A program made the translations under genes and the position numbers. A stretch of DNA of 29,517 nucleotides from a virus. The first letter of the stretch is position 1, and each line of letters starts with the position of its first letter. This document shows positions 12,583-20,914 of this stretch, in pieces. Under the pieces are notes generated by a model. That model ran no database searches, was not told the origin of the DNA, and saw nothing but the letters and a program-made list of their open reading frames with translations. The stretch is taken from positions 1-29,517 of the IMG/VR virus record IMGVR_UViG_3300009432_000033, one strand, 5' to 3'.

Positions 12583-12812
12583 TGGACTTTGAATTTATAT
12601 ACGGAAATGAAACGGTTGAGGTAATTGGTTCAATTGGTTACTCAGGAGATGAAGGTAATTATGATACTCCTGCATACTATGAAGCTATCTATGACCCTAA
12701 CGACTTAGAAATAATAGTAAGCGGTGAGTACGAATATTATCAAGTTCAATGGGCTAAATTAGCACAAGAGTTTAAAGACGAAATTGTCAGGCAAATAGAA
12801 AAGAGGTTGTAA
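12582..12812 (+). CDS. Small, strongly acidic tyrosine-rich protein
   Basis: A 76-aa protein with 17 Asp/Glu against 5 Lys/Arg and nine tyrosines. It has a beta-rich N-terminal half (FEFIYGNETVEVIGSIGY; YYEAIYDP; LEIIVSGEYEYYQV) and a C-terminal helix (AKLAQEFKDEIVRQIEKRL). Translation is coupled to 12337 (TAATG). The size, charge and early promoter recall phage DNA-mimic inhibitors, but this is only a charge-based analogy; no family is recognised. A terminator follows 26 nt after the stop. Confidence 0.6.
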   Translation: MDFEFIYGNETVEVIGSIGYSGDEGNYDTPAYYEAIYDPNDLEIIVSGEYEYYQVQWAKLAQEFKDEIVRQIEKRL

Positions 12813-12837
12813 GTGCACGACATATGAGTAGTATATT

Positions 12838-12867
12838 AAGGTGGTCAGAAATGGCTGCCTTTTTTTA
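12838..12867 (+). terminator. Intrinsic terminator closing the early island
   Basis: AAGGTGGTC (12838-12846) pairs with GGCTGCCTT (12853-12861), with several G-T wobbles, around AGAAAT. A T run reaches 12866. It separates the small early genes from the late tail operon, which has its own promoter motif at 12903. Confidence 0.7.
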
Positions 12868-12902
12868 TTTAGATTTACTAGGGCAAAATGCACTAATTAA
12901 AT

Positions 12903-12912
12903 ACGTTATATA
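12903..12912 (+). promoter_or_regulatory. Late-type promoter motif L2 (tail operon)
   Basis: ACGTTATATA at 12903-12912, only 3 nt before the ATG at 12916, right after a terminator. If this is a -10-type element, the mRNA would have almost no leader. Confidence 0.6.
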
Positions 12913-12915
12913 TAT

Positions 12916-13569
12916 ATGAAAGCTGAAATCAATATACCAAACAGCCTTGCTGAGATTACACTAAAGCAGTATCAAAAGTTCTTGAAGATACAAGAGAATA
13001 ATGATGATGTGTATTTCCTGCAATGTAAGATGATAGAGATATTCTGTAATCTAGATGCTGTATCTGTAAGGCTTTTAAAAGTCTCAGATGCTAATAGGAT
13101 TATGGACATATTAAACGATATGTTAAATTCTCAGCCTGGCCTAATCAGGACATTTAAACTAGGTGGTATTGAGTACGGTCTTATACCTGACTTTGATGAT
13201 ATGTCTTTAGGTGAGTACATTGACCTTGATACTTATATGGGTGACTGGGAAAATATGCAGATAGCAATGAACGTACTATACAGACCTATCAAAGAAAGAC
13301 TAGGTGAGAAGTACATCATTAAAGATTACGATGTAAACACAAAGGAAAAATTGAATGAGATACCTGTTGATGTGGTCTTAGGTGCAGTTTTTTTTTTATA
13401 CAATTTAGGGATAGACTTATCGAAAACTATGCTGGACTATTTGGAGGAGCATCAGAAGGACAGCTCGATGCACAGTCATCTTTTTCAAAAAAATGGGGAT
13501 GGTATCAAAGCCTATTCTCAGGACTCGCTCAAGGAGATATTACAAGAGTTGAAGATATCACTAAACTAA
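12916..13569 (+). CDS. Tail assembly chaperone, short form (gpG-like)
   Basis: A 217-aa protein with the opening pattern NSLAEITLKQYQKFLKIQ and the middle motif DDMSLGEYIDLDTYMGDWEN-x-x-IAMNVLYRPI, which I associate with tail assembly chaperone-like proteins of Bacteroidetes siphophages. It would bind the tape measure and tail tube subunits during tail assembly. Codons 158-161 run over a T10 tract (13388-13397), and a second A7 tract lies at 13487-13493. The zero frame continues to a plausible helical C-terminus (DSLKEILQELKISL), while the -1 frame is also open to 13655 (see the extension entry). It is the first gene of the tail operon, with a late motif 3 nt upstream. Confidence 0.65.
   Translation: MKAEINIPNSLAEITLKQYQKFLKIQENNDDVYFLQCKMIEIFCNLDAVSVRLLKVSDANRIMDILNDMLNSQPGLIRTFKLGGIEYGLIPDFDDMSLGEYIDLDTYMGDWENMQIAMNVLYRPIKERLGEKYIIKDYDVNTKEKLNEIPVDVVLGAVFFLYNLGIDLSKTMLDYLEEHQKDSSMHSHLFQKNGDGIKAYSQDSLKEILQELKISLN
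13388..13398 (+). promoter_or_regulatory. Candidate -1 frameshift (or transcriptional slippage) site
   Basis: Ten T followed by A. In the zero frame this reads GTT TTT TTT TTA, so 13392-13398 is the heptamer T-TTT-TTA, a canonical -1 slippery sequence. A run of ten T could also cause polymerase slippage. A second possible heptamer, A-AAA-AAT, lies at 13488-13494. Both lead into the same open -1 frame. Confidence 0.65.
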
Positions 13570-13655
13570 ACGTGCATAGCTGTTTGTACAGCTTAGAGTA
13601 TATGAAAGACAAGGCAGAGCTAGAAGCAAAACAAATCAAAAAGAATTTTAAATAA
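13395..13655 (+). CDS. -1 frame C-terminal extension of the tail chaperone (gpGT-like)
   Basis: The -1 frame is closed by a TGA just upstream of the T10 tract (at about 13371), then open for 86 codons to the TAA at 13653-13655. It has no ATG, GTG or TTG before its conserved-looking core, so it needs a frameshift to be made. The translation includes SSFSKKWGWYQSLFS, then GDITRVEDITKLNVHSCLYSL and a charged helix KDKAELEAKQIKKNF. The KKWGWY...GDI...T-K-L pattern is familiar from tail proteins of Bacteroidetes phages. Slippage at 13392-13398 would give a fusion of about 246 aa. Its stop overlaps the next start (TAATG), as expected for a genuinely translated frame. Confidence 0.7.
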   Translation, partial: FIQFRDRLIENYAGLFGGASEGQLDAQSSFSKKWGWYQSLFSGLAQGDITRVEDITKLNVHSCLYSLEYMKDKAELEAKQIKKNFK

Positions 13656-14125
13656 TGGCAAATCAAGGGGTAAGAGGTTTTTACCAGTTAACCGAGACAA
13701 TCAAAAATGAGTTATTAGGTGATGAGAATATCAACACAGTAACTACTGGAGACATTACAGACGTTAACTTAAACAAGCAGGATATTTTCCCACTTGGTCA
13801 CATCATTATTAATAACGTAACAGATGAGGAGCAGGTACTAAGATTTAATATTACCGTTCTAGCCTGTGACATAGTAGACCAGTCAAAAAGTCAAACGATT
13901 GATAGGTTCAAAGGGAACAACGATGTGCAGGATATTTTAAATACTCAACTAGCGGTTTTAAATAGATTAATCCAACGCCTTAGAATGGGTACTCTATACA
14001 CAGATATGTACCAGCTAGACAGCAGTCCAAACCTCACTCCTTTTTATGACAGGTTTGAGAATCAATTAGCGGGATGGTCAGCTACTATGGACATAATGAT
14101 TTACAATGACATATACATCTGCTAA
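13655..14125 (+). CDS. Tail terminator/completion-like structural protein
   Basis: A 156-aa protein: N-terminal helix (GFYQLTETIKNELL), an extended segment with VTTGDITDVNLNKQDIFPLGHIIINN, then beta strands and a helix (LAVLNRLIQRLRMGTLY). The pattern fits small neck or tail terminator proteins that cap the tail tube, and gene order (between tail chaperone and an HK97 gp10-like gene) agrees. I cannot separate terminator from another minor tail protein by eye. It is coupled on both sides by TAATG overlaps. Confidence 0.55.
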   Translation: MANQGVRGFYQLTETIKNELLGDENINTVTTGDITDVNLNKQDIFPLGHIIINNVTDEEQVLRFNITVLACDIVDQSKSQTIDRFKGNNDVQDILNTQLAVLNRLIQRLRMGTLYTDMYQLDSSPNLTPFYDRFENQLAGWSATMDIMIYNDIYIC

Positions 14126-14658
14126 TGAAATTAGATAATACACAGGACGTTTTAAATAAATACGGTAAATACGTTGTTCAACAGTCAAAGTCAAATTTAA
14201 CTAAAGACAACAAAGGCGGTGGAGAACTTTACAATTCTATTAAATACGTTTTAGACGTTGAATCAGATGCGTTTCTTATAGCGTTCTTAATGGAAGAGTA
14301 CGGTGCTTATGTAGACAAAGGTGTAAAAGGTAAAACCTCTACGTATCCACAAACGGCTTCTGCACTTTCACAGTTTAGATATGGTAGTGGAACAGGCCCT
14401 AAAGGTGGATTAACTAAGGGTATTTTAAGTTGGGTAAAGAGAAAGAAGTTTCAATGGAAAGACAAAAAGACTGGGCGTTTTTTATCCTATGAATCTATGA
14501 GTTTTTTAATAGCTCGGAGCATATACAACAAAGGGTTAAAAGCCAACCTGTTTTTTTCAAAGCCTTTTGAAAGTGGGATAAAAAGATTTAATCCTGATTT
14601 TGCTAAGGCTTTTGCTTTAGACGTTGAGTACGCCATAATACTAGGAATAAAGAAATAA
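14125..14658 (+). CDS. HK97 gp10-like tail completion protein
   Basis: A 177-aa basic protein with the motif MEEYGAYVDKGVKGK (56-70), close to the Y-A-x-Y-V-E-x-G-T signature of HK97 gp10/tail-completion proteins. It is preceded by an N-terminal helix (VLNKYGKYVVQQSKSNL) and a GELYNSIKY strand. Such proteins act at the head-tail interface during joining. The C-terminal half is Lys/Phe-rich with no further motif. The start overlaps the previous stop by one base. Confidence 0.65.
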   Translation: MKLDNTQDVLNKYGKYVVQQSKSNLTKDNKGGGELYNSIKYVLDVESDAFLIAFLMEEYGAYVDKGVKGKTSTYPQTASALSQFRYGSGTGPKGGLTKGILSWVKRKKFQWKDKKTGRFLSYESMSFLIARSIYNKGLKANLFFSKPFESGIKRFNPDFAKAFALDVEYAIILGIKK

Positions 14659-14661
14659 GAT

Positions 14662-15696
14662 ATGCCAATTAACAACTACGGTCTTAGAACACCATTATAC
14701 GCAGAAACATTTGTAGGAAACAGTACAACCAAATCAGCTAAATTATTGCTTAGTGTTGGTGGTATATTAAGGTACACCATAATCAAAGATGTTACCGTTG
14801 GTGAATCAGTTAATTTTGAAATAGCTGAATTACTTAGAGACTACTTGACGGTCACTATATCTGAAACAGCAGGTGCAGCCCCAACAGTTCAAAAGATAAG
14901 TTTCACGTCTACAATAACTCTTTACCCTGAAGCAAATGCAGGTGGCTTGGCTATATATCCAGGAGCTATAAGCACATTGAGCGGAGACGGTTACGAGGGT
15001 TACAGCAAGTTTATAGACGAAGCTAATTCAAGTATACCATATAGAAACAGAGCTAACAATCAAGACACCTGGTTACTAGCTGAAAAGACTCCTAGTACAG
15101 CAGCCACAAATGATGACTTTTATATATTCGTTCCAAACAATATATCAGGATACGCAGGAGCAATGAGTAGCGCAGGAGTTATCTCATATATACCATATAG
15201 CTCCACAGATACAGGCCTTGTAATAGGTAGTGTACCCCTTGCTATAAATAGAATTGATTGTACCAAATACGGCATAGGAACTAAGGTCACACTTATAAAT
15301 AGGTTTGGGGTGTTGCAGGACTTATGGTTTTTCTTAAAAAAGGTCAAGCAGATAACAAGGTCAAACGAAAGATACGAGGCTAACACTTTACTTTCAAATG
15401 GAACATACTCCACAACTGACCCAACTACAAAGCTGTTAAATTCAAAGGCTAAACAATCACGCACGTTATCAAGTGGTTATTATCCTGAATGGACAAACGC
15501 TTATTTTGAGGAGCTGCTTTTAAGCGAGAATGTATGGATGACTAGAGAGAGAGTTCAGCAGCCTAACACGCCTGAAATTATACCTGTCACAGTTAGAACA
15601 TCAGAGATGACCTACAAGACATCAGTCAATGACCGTTTGATAGAATACACCATAGACTTTGAAGATGCTTTTGACTACATAAACAACGTAAGGTAG
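14662..15696 (+). CDS. Tail structural protein (unassigned)
   Basis: A 344-aa beta-rich protein without signal peptide or TM segment. It opens with NNYGLRTPLYAETFVGN and a strand-rich N-terminal third. It has a Gly/Ser/Ala-rich middle and ends with a segment PVTVRTSEMTYKTSVNDRLIEYTIDFEDAF that I associate with conserved tail proteins of flavobacterial phages. Four bases separate it from the upstream gene, and the next ATG follows its stop directly. Position before the large tail protein and tape measure supports a tail role; whether it is a tube, baseplate or tip component is not clear. Confidence 0.55.
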   Translation: MPINNYGLRTPLYAETFVGNSTTKSAKLLLSVGGILRYTIIKDVTVGESVNFEIAELLRDYLTVTISETAGAAPTVQKISFTSTITLYPEANAGGLAIYPGAISTLSGDGYEGYSKFIDEANSSIPYRNRANNQDTWLLAEKTPSTAATNDDFYIFVPNNISGYAGAMSSAGVISYIPYSSTDTGLVIGSVPLAINRIDCTKYGIGTKVTLINRFGVLQDLWFFLKKVKQITRSNERYEANTLLSNGTYSTTDPTTKLLNSKAKQSRTLSSGYYPEWTNAYFEELLLSENVWMTRERVQQPNTPEIIPVTVRTSEMTYKTSVNDRLIEYTIDFEDAFDYINNVR

Positions 15697-17937
15697 ATGC
15701 AAGAATTACAGCTATATATTGAAAGCGAAAGGCTTGACTTGTTTAAAGATGAGACGGTATCTCTTACACAGACCATTCAAAACATTAAGCAAATAGATAA
15801 GGTGTTTACAGCCTTTACTAAGACATTCTCTGTACCTGCTAGTAAGACAAACAACAAGATATTTCAGCACTATTACAATTTTAATATTGTAGACGGTTAT
15901 GATGCCCGAAAGAAAAAAGCAGGTAAAATTGAGCTAAACACTTTACCCTTTCAAACTGGCCTTATAAAATTAGAAGGTGTAAGCCTGAGAAATAACCTTG
16001 TATACAGCTATAAGATTACATTCTTTGGAAATACGATTGAATTAAATGACATCTTAGGAGAGGACAAACTGGGTTCACTAGCTTTTAGTAACTCTAAATA
16101 TGACCTGACTTATAGTGCGGCAGGGGTGTTGGCTAAGATGCAACAAGCAACAGGTGCAAACGCTTATGTTATTACGCCTTTAATCACCCATACAGATAGG
16201 CTGTTTTTTCAATCAGGAGTAAATTTACAAGGCAGTAGTAATCTTTGGTGGCACAATAGTGAACATCAGGGTGTATACTGGAATCAGTTAAAGTTCGCTC
16301 TAAGGCTTTATGAAATCATTAAAGAGATAGAGATAAAGTACACCGTTGCAAACGGCTACAATACCAACTTAGTATTTTCAGAAGATTTCTTTAGTACGTC
16401 AAATCCTAGTTTCTATGACCTGTATATGTGGTTACATAGAAAGAGTGGAGCAGTACAACCTGACCAACAGATAGCAACATACGAAAGCCTAGTAAATAAC
16501 TGGACAGCAAGTGCTACTCAGATAATAGTTGGTTATTCTACAATCACCATACCTGCGGCTTTAGTAACTGGAGCTAATAAAATACTAAGTACAAATATAA
16601 CCTGCACACCGACAGGAGCTGATGCGGCAAAGCCTTATTCAGTTATAGTCAGTTTAAATGGTAGTACGGTATTCACATCAACAGAGGCCGCAGGAACTCA
16701 GAATATTTTATTGCCTTTTAATTTCTTAGTTGCTAATGGTGTTTATACGGTAAGCATTATACACCCTCAAAGTTCAGGCACAATAGTATTCACTTCTATT
16801 GAGTGGGAAACAGTAGGTGAAACAGGAACAGGCTTTTATACTGATACAGCTACATCAAATACATTCACAGCTTCAGAATCATTTGACTTTCAAATACCTC
16901 AACAAATACCTGACGTAACTATTATGTCATTTCTTACTGGGTTGTTTAAGATGTTCAATCTAGTTGCTTATGTCAATGACTCGGGAACAATAGTAGTAAG
17001 GCCATTAGAAGAAAGAACTGAGGGTGATGTTCAAATAGCAAACGCTTTCAATACTCGTGTGGTAGAAGACGGTGGGACAGTTGAGTCTCTAAGCTGTTTA
17101 GAGGCATCCTTAACGACTTTAGGAGCTTCCAATTATAGTTACTATACTTCAGCAGACATAGAGGGCTTAGATGCGCCAGTAGATTATAACATATCTCAAT
17201 ACGTAGACACAAACGAAAGTGAGGTAAACATAGCTTTACCATATAAGGAAATTATCTACGCATACGAAGGCACAGGAACTTATCTAGCGAAGCAGCATAA
17301 CCAACTATTCGGAACGTCTTGGGGTGCTTTAAAATACATCGGGGGTACAGATACTGACGGTACAGGTGGGTTAAACTATAACGCATCAACTGAGATTTAC
17401 AAGGTCATAGCTCCTTTTGAGCATATGAAGTACGAGCGATTAGTAAATGTAACCAATAGCCTACTAACTACAATTCAATGGGGATGGAGTGTAAACGAAA
17501 ACTCACAGCCATATATCGGTAAGCCTTTAATCTTTTACGGCATAAGACAATCAGGCGGCTACGATATCAGTTATAGAACAAGCTCTATTGCTGCAAGTAG
17601 TGAAGATGCATATTGGATACCTTCAAACGCTTTGTATCAGTCATCATCTGACGGTAAAGAAAACATCCATTTTAATAATGAGCTAAATGAGTATGAGGTA
17701 AATTCTGACCAGTTCACAGATACTCTTTTTAGTGTATACCATAGCGAGTATATAATTGATGTCTTTAACCAGGCTAGAAGGCTTACACAGATTACGTCTT
17801 ATTTGCCTCTAAGGATTATATACAACTTTAAGCTGAATGACACTTTTACAATAAACACCAAGACGTACAGAATTAACTCCATAACTACTGAACTACAAAG
17901 CGGAAAAAGTAAAATGGAACTATTAAATAAGGTATGA
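15697..17937 (+). CDS. Large tail protein, probably tail tip/baseplate
   Basis: A 746-aa protein, the largest here. The N-terminal domain (1-130) carries the pattern TKTFSVPASKTNNKIFQHYYNF, split by DARKKKAGKIELN and ITFFGNT. I recall this as conserved in large tail proteins of flavobacterial phages. The middle (270-400) is Ser/Thr-rich and Ig-like. Residues 454-475 contain RVVEDGGTVESLSCLE, a motif also found in the 68-aa protein at 27403. The C-terminus is beta-rich with a LNDTFTINTKTYRINS strand pair resembling tail-associated baseplate domains. No peptidase site is visible. It is probably at the tail tip; inferred from size and place before the tape measure. Confidence 0.55.
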   Translation: MQELQLYIESERLDLFKDETVSLTQTIQNIKQIDKVFTAFTKTFSVPASKTNNKIFQHYYNFNIVDGYDARKKKAGKIELNTLPFQTGLIKLEGVSLRNNLVYSYKITFFGNTIELNDILGEDKLGSLAFSNSKYDLTYSAAGVLAKMQQATGANAYVITPLITHTDRLFFQSGVNLQGSSNLWWHNSEHQGVYWNQLKFALRLYEIIKEIEIKYTVANGYNTNLVFSEDFFSTSNPSFYDLYMWLHRKSGAVQPDQQIATYESLVNNWTASATQIIVGYSTITIPAALVTGANKILSTNITCTPTGADAAKPYSVIVSLNGSTVFTSTEAAGTQNILLPFNFLVANGVYTVSIIHPQSSGTIVFTSIEWETVGETGTGFYTDTATSNTFTASESFDFQIPQQIPDVTIMSFLTGLFKMFNLVAYVNDSGTIVVRPLEERTEGDVQIANAFNTRVVEDGGTVESLSCLEASLTTLGASNYSYYTSADIEGLDAPVDYNISQYVDTNESEVNIALPYKEIIYAYEGTGTYLAKQHNQLFGTSWGALKYIGGTDTDGTGGLNYNASTEIYKVIAPFEHMKYERLVNVTNSLLTTIQWGWSVNENSQPYIGKPLIFYGIRQSGGYDISYRTSSIAASSEDAYWIPSNALYQSSSDGKENIHFNNELNEYEVNSDQFTDTLFSVYHSEYIIDVFNQARRLTQITSYLPLRIIYNFKLNDTFTINTKTYRINSITTELQSGKSKMELLNKV

Positions 17938-18077
17938 TACAGAATATAATTGAGCTGCTAAGTGTAGTTGAGGGAGAAACAGAAGCAATACAGATTGCAA
18001 AGGGTAAGTATAAATTGGCACAGACCTTTTCTGAGGGGTTTAAGCAAACAAAAGAGCAGAAGAGATGGAAAAAATAG
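17934..18077 (+). CDS. Small helical protein overlapping the tape measure gene
   Basis: A 47-aa protein starting within the previous stop (ATGA, 17934-17937) and overlapping the tape measure gene by 13 nt. It has a helix IIELLSVVEGETEAIQIAKGKY, broken by a basic tail with FSEGFKQTKEQKRW. No cysteines or TM. The overlap chain supports translation. No assigned function; position suggests a tail assembly accessory. Confidence 0.6.
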   Translation: MIQNIIELLSVVEGETEAIQIAKGKYKLAQTFSEGFKQTKEQKRWKK

Positions 18078-19990
18078 AAGTAGAATTTGAGTTAAAATAT
18101 AAGGATGCTATTGGTGAAATCGAAGAGCTTAAAAAAGAGCTTAAAAAGGTTCAGGAATCCGTTGTAGACGGTAATAAAGCTACTGAAAAGTCATTAGAAT
18201 CTGTTGAAAAAAGTGCTGAAGGTAGCGCAAAGGGTGTAAAGAAAGTAGGTGTTTCTATTAAGAATCTAGCAAAAGCTAGTGGTATAATATTCTTACTTCA
18301 GAAAGCGTTTGAGTTTGTTTCTTCTGCTATACAGGAAAATCAAACAGTAATGACTGCGCTTAATACCGTCTTTGAAACTGCTCAGATTATATTTAATCAG
18401 GTTGTAACAGTTTTTACAGACGTATATAAATCTGTCAGTTCATCCACAGAGAATTTTGATGCATTAGGAAAAGTTATCAAAGGCCTTGTTACAATCGGAT
18501 TAACTCCTATGAAACTCAGTTTTTTTGCTATAAAATTAGCCTTACAATCTGCACAGTTAGCTTGGGAAAAATCATTTTTTGGTGGTAAAGACCCCGAAAC
18601 AATTAAAGCTCTACAAGAAGGTATAGACGAAACAAAAAACAGTATTGCTGAAGTAGCTATTGAAGCCGTAGATGCAGGGAAAAGTATTGGTGAAAACTTT
18701 GCTGAAGCTGTTTCAGAGGTAGGGGCAATTAGTGAGCAAGTAGTTGATGGTTTAAAAAAAGTTAGTGTTTCATCTGCCATAGAAACTGCTAAAGCTAATA
18801 TGGCATTAAAGAAAAATGCTGAAATAGCTGAAGCTCAAAGTAAAATATTAATAGAGCAGTATGACAGGGAAGCTGAAGCATTAAGGCAGGTTCGTGATGA
18901 CACTAGACTTAGTATAGATGAAAGGATAGCTGCAAATGATGAATTAAAATTAGTATTAGAAGACCAAGAAAAGCAAATGACTGCTAATGCAAATGCTGTA
19001 CTGGCAGCCGCACAAGCTCAGTTTGATTTGACAGGTAAAAATGAGGACTATGTAGCTGTTTTAAATGCTGAAGCTGAAGTAGCGGGTGTACTTGCAACGG
19101 CAACAGGTTTTTTATCTGAGCAAAGAGTTAACGATGCAGGTCTGCAACAAGAACTGATAGACTTAGATAATGCTAAAATGGAAAGTGCATCACTACTTTC
19201 AATAGAGCAAAAACGATTTAACGCAGAACAGATTGTTAACTCTTTAGAAAAGCTAGAAGCATTACAAGAGATTGACGAACTAGAAGCCGAACAAGAGACT
19301 TTAAGACTTCAATCCATAATAGATAATATAAACACAGGCACACAAGCTAAGATTGACGCTCAGATAGCTTTAGACCAATTCTCTGAAGCATCTAGACAGA
19401 CTAATATCACAAGAGATAAAGAAATAGCAGACGAACTGATAGCAATAGAAGAAGAAAAGACTGCGGCTAAAAGAAAAGCTCTAGATGATTTAATATCAAT
19501 ATCAGGAGCTGAAACTAAACTAGGAAAAGCATTATTGATAGTAAAGCAAGGTTTAGCTCTTAAAGAAATGATAATGGAAGCAAAGAAAACCATTACGTTT
19601 GCTTCAGTAGCAGCCGCAAAAAGTAGTGTTGCAATTGCAGAGGGTACAGCTCAAACGGCAAAGGTTGGATTTCCACAAAACATTCCTTTACTTATTGGAT
19701 ATTTTGCACAAGCAGCAGGTATTATTAGCTCTATACGTTCAGCAACTAGATTGGCTAAATCTACTGCCTCTTCTTTTGGTGGTGGTGGTGGAAGTGTTGC
19801 TGCTGTTTCCGCACCTTCTGTACCAAGAATCCCTGAGTTTAATACAGTAGGAGCGAGTGGTACTAATCAACTAGCTGATGCGATAGGAAGCCAAAGTAAG
19901 CAACCTATAAAAACCTATGTTGTAGCAAGTGATGTGACCACAGCGCAAAGCCTAGAGAGAAACATTATTACAGGTGCAACAGTAGGATAA
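18065..19990 (+). CDS. Tape measure protein
   Basis: A 641-aa, highly helical, Ala/Glu/Lys-rich protein. It has an N-terminal coiled coil (IEELKKELKKVQESV), several hydrophobic stretches around 73-165 (e.g. LVTIGLTPMKLSFFAIKLAL), and long coiled coils at 240-480. A hydrophobic hairpin follows near 535-560 (PQNIPLLIGYFAQAAGIISSI), then a Gly-run linker (SFGGGGGS). The C-terminus contains KTYVVASDVTTAQSLERN, which I recall as a typical ending of flavophage tape measures. It sets tail length; at about 0.15 nm per residue the tail would be roughly 95 nm, an estimate only. It ends the tail operon; a late promoter motif follows. Confidence 0.85.
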   Translation: MEKIEVEFELKYKDAIGEIEELKKELKKVQESVVDGNKATEKSLESVEKSAEGSAKGVKKVGVSIKNLAKASGIIFLLQKAFEFVSSAIQENQTVMTALNTVFETAQIIFNQVVTVFTDVYKSVSSSTENFDALGKVIKGLVTIGLTPMKLSFFAIKLALQSAQLAWEKSFFGGKDPETIKALQEGIDETKNSIAEVAIEAVDAGKSIGENFAEAVSEVGAISEQVVDGLKKVSVSSAIETAKANMALKKNAEIAEAQSKILIEQYDREAEALRQVRDDTRLSIDERIAANDELKLVLEDQEKQMTANANAVLAAAQAQFDLTGKNEDYVAVLNAEAEVAGVLATATGFLSEQRVNDAGLQQELIDLDNAKMESASLLSIEQKRFNAEQIVNSLEKLEALQEIDELEAEQETLRLQSIIDNINTGTQAKIDAQIALDQFSEASRQTNITRDKEIADELIAIEEEKTAAKRKALDDLISISGAETKLGKALLIVKQGLALKEMIMEAKKTITFASVAAAKSSVAIAEGTAQTAKVGFPQNIPLLIGYFAQAAGIISSIRSATRLAKSTASSFGGGGGSVAAVSAPSVPRIPEFNTVGASGTNQLADAIGSQSKQPIKTYVVASDVTTAQSLERNIITGATVG

Positions 19991-20011
19991 ATACAAAATC
20001 AAATTTTAAAT

Positions 20012-20021
20012 ACGTTATATA
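20012..20021 (+). promoter_or_regulatory. Late-type promoter motif L3 (head genes)
   Basis: ACGTTATATA at 20012-20021, followed by ATTAT and the ATG at 20027. The 18-nt block including the ATG is identical to that at 21887-21904. Confidence 0.65.
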
Positions 20022-20026
20022 ATTAT

Positions 20027-20899
20027 ATGAAAATAGTAGAATTAATACTAGACGAAGAGCAGGAAGGCGGCATTGAAGCTATTTCAATTGTTGAAAGTCC
20101 AGCCATAGAATCTGATTTTGTAGCTTTAGAATCACAAGAGGTTAAACTTGCTGAAGTAGACAAAGAGAAAAAAATACTATTAGGGGCTTTATTGATTCCT
20201 AACAAACCTATTTACAGAAACGGTGCAGAGGGTGACTATTATATTTTCTTTTCAAAAGAAACGATAGTTAAGGCCTCACAGATGTATCTAAAAAATGGCT
20301 ATCAAAACAAATCAACACTAGAACACGCTAAAGCATTAAACGGATTAACATTAGTTGAAAGCTGGATTGTAGAAAGTGAGACTCAAGATAAGTCTAGAAA
20401 GTACGGTCTTGATGTTCCTGTGGGAACTTGGATGGGTGCTGTAAAGGTAGACAATGATAAAGTTTGGGATGAGTACGTTAAAACAAACAAAGTAAAGGGG
20501 TTCTCAATTGAGGGCTACTTTGCAGATAAAATGGAAAAGCCTAAAAAAGAAGTTAAAGAAGATATGTCAAAAAGTATAGAGGTAGAAGCTGCTGAACTAT
20601 TAAGCAAGATTGAGAAAATTGTCAAAGGTGAAAAACTAGAATTATCTGTTATTGATGATATTAAAGATTTAGCCCAAAGAGGAATGAAAATTGAAACAGA
20701 TTTGAAATCTGCTTTAAGTTCATATAATGGATTACTCAGAGCAGGAAATGGAATTAATAAAGAAATTAATAAATTAACTGCTGCTGCAAAAGATTTAGGT
20801 GTTCCAGTACCAAAAGAAATTAAAGGATTTACTGAAATGGCTAATAGGTTTATATCTAATGGTGAAGCACTAGGTAAAGTGATAAATAAATTTTCATAA
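20027..20899 (+). CDS. Prohead serine protease, XkdF-like, with helical C-terminal extension
   Basis: A 290-aa protein. Residues about 45-168 match the XkdF-type phage protease: LLGALLIPNKPIYR strand, helix SKETIVKASQMYLKNG, STLEH100, VESW, the VPVGTWMGAVKV stretch, and KGFS160IEGYF. H100 and S160 are the likely catalytic pair. It would mature the capsid by cleaving scaffold and capsid N-termini. After a Lys/Glu linker there is an extra helical region (180-290) ending in LGVPVPKEIKGFTEMANRF, which resembles the C-terminal part of the 21286 protein. So the extension may be a fused scaffold-like module. The late promoter motif lies 5 nt before its start. Confidence 0.75.
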   Translation: MKIVELILDEEQEGGIEAISIVESPAIESDFVALESQEVKLAEVDKEKKILLGALLIPNKPIYRNGAEGDYYIFFSKETIVKASQMYLKNGYQNKSTLEHAKALNGLTLVESWIVESETQDKSRKYGLDVPVGTWMGAVKVDNDKVWDEYVKTNKVKGFSIEGYFADKMEKPKKEVKEDMSKSIEVEAAELLSKIEKIVKGEKLELSVIDDIKDLAQRGMKIETDLKSALSSYNGLLRAGNGINKEINKLTAAAKDLGVPVPKEIKGFTEMANRFISNGEALGKVINKFS

Positions 20900-20914
20900 A
20901 ATAAATAAACACCA

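Noticed and set aside
12823-12919. 31-codon frame MSSILRWSE... ending in ATGA overlap with the 12916 gene
   Set aside because: It runs through a clear terminator and the late promoter motif, has no leader support and no protein-like pattern; the overlap is probably chance.
13388-13397. T10 run as a plain sequencing error that splits one gene
   Set aside because: A corrected run would remove a sensible 56-codon zero-frame ending, while both frames look coding and tail chaperones are known to use frameshifting; kept as frameshift, though read-level checking is still needed.
19626-19850. 74-codon + strand frame inside the tape measure gene
   Set aside because: Leu/Gln/Val-rich translation in the alternative frame of the tape measure with no start context; shadow frame.
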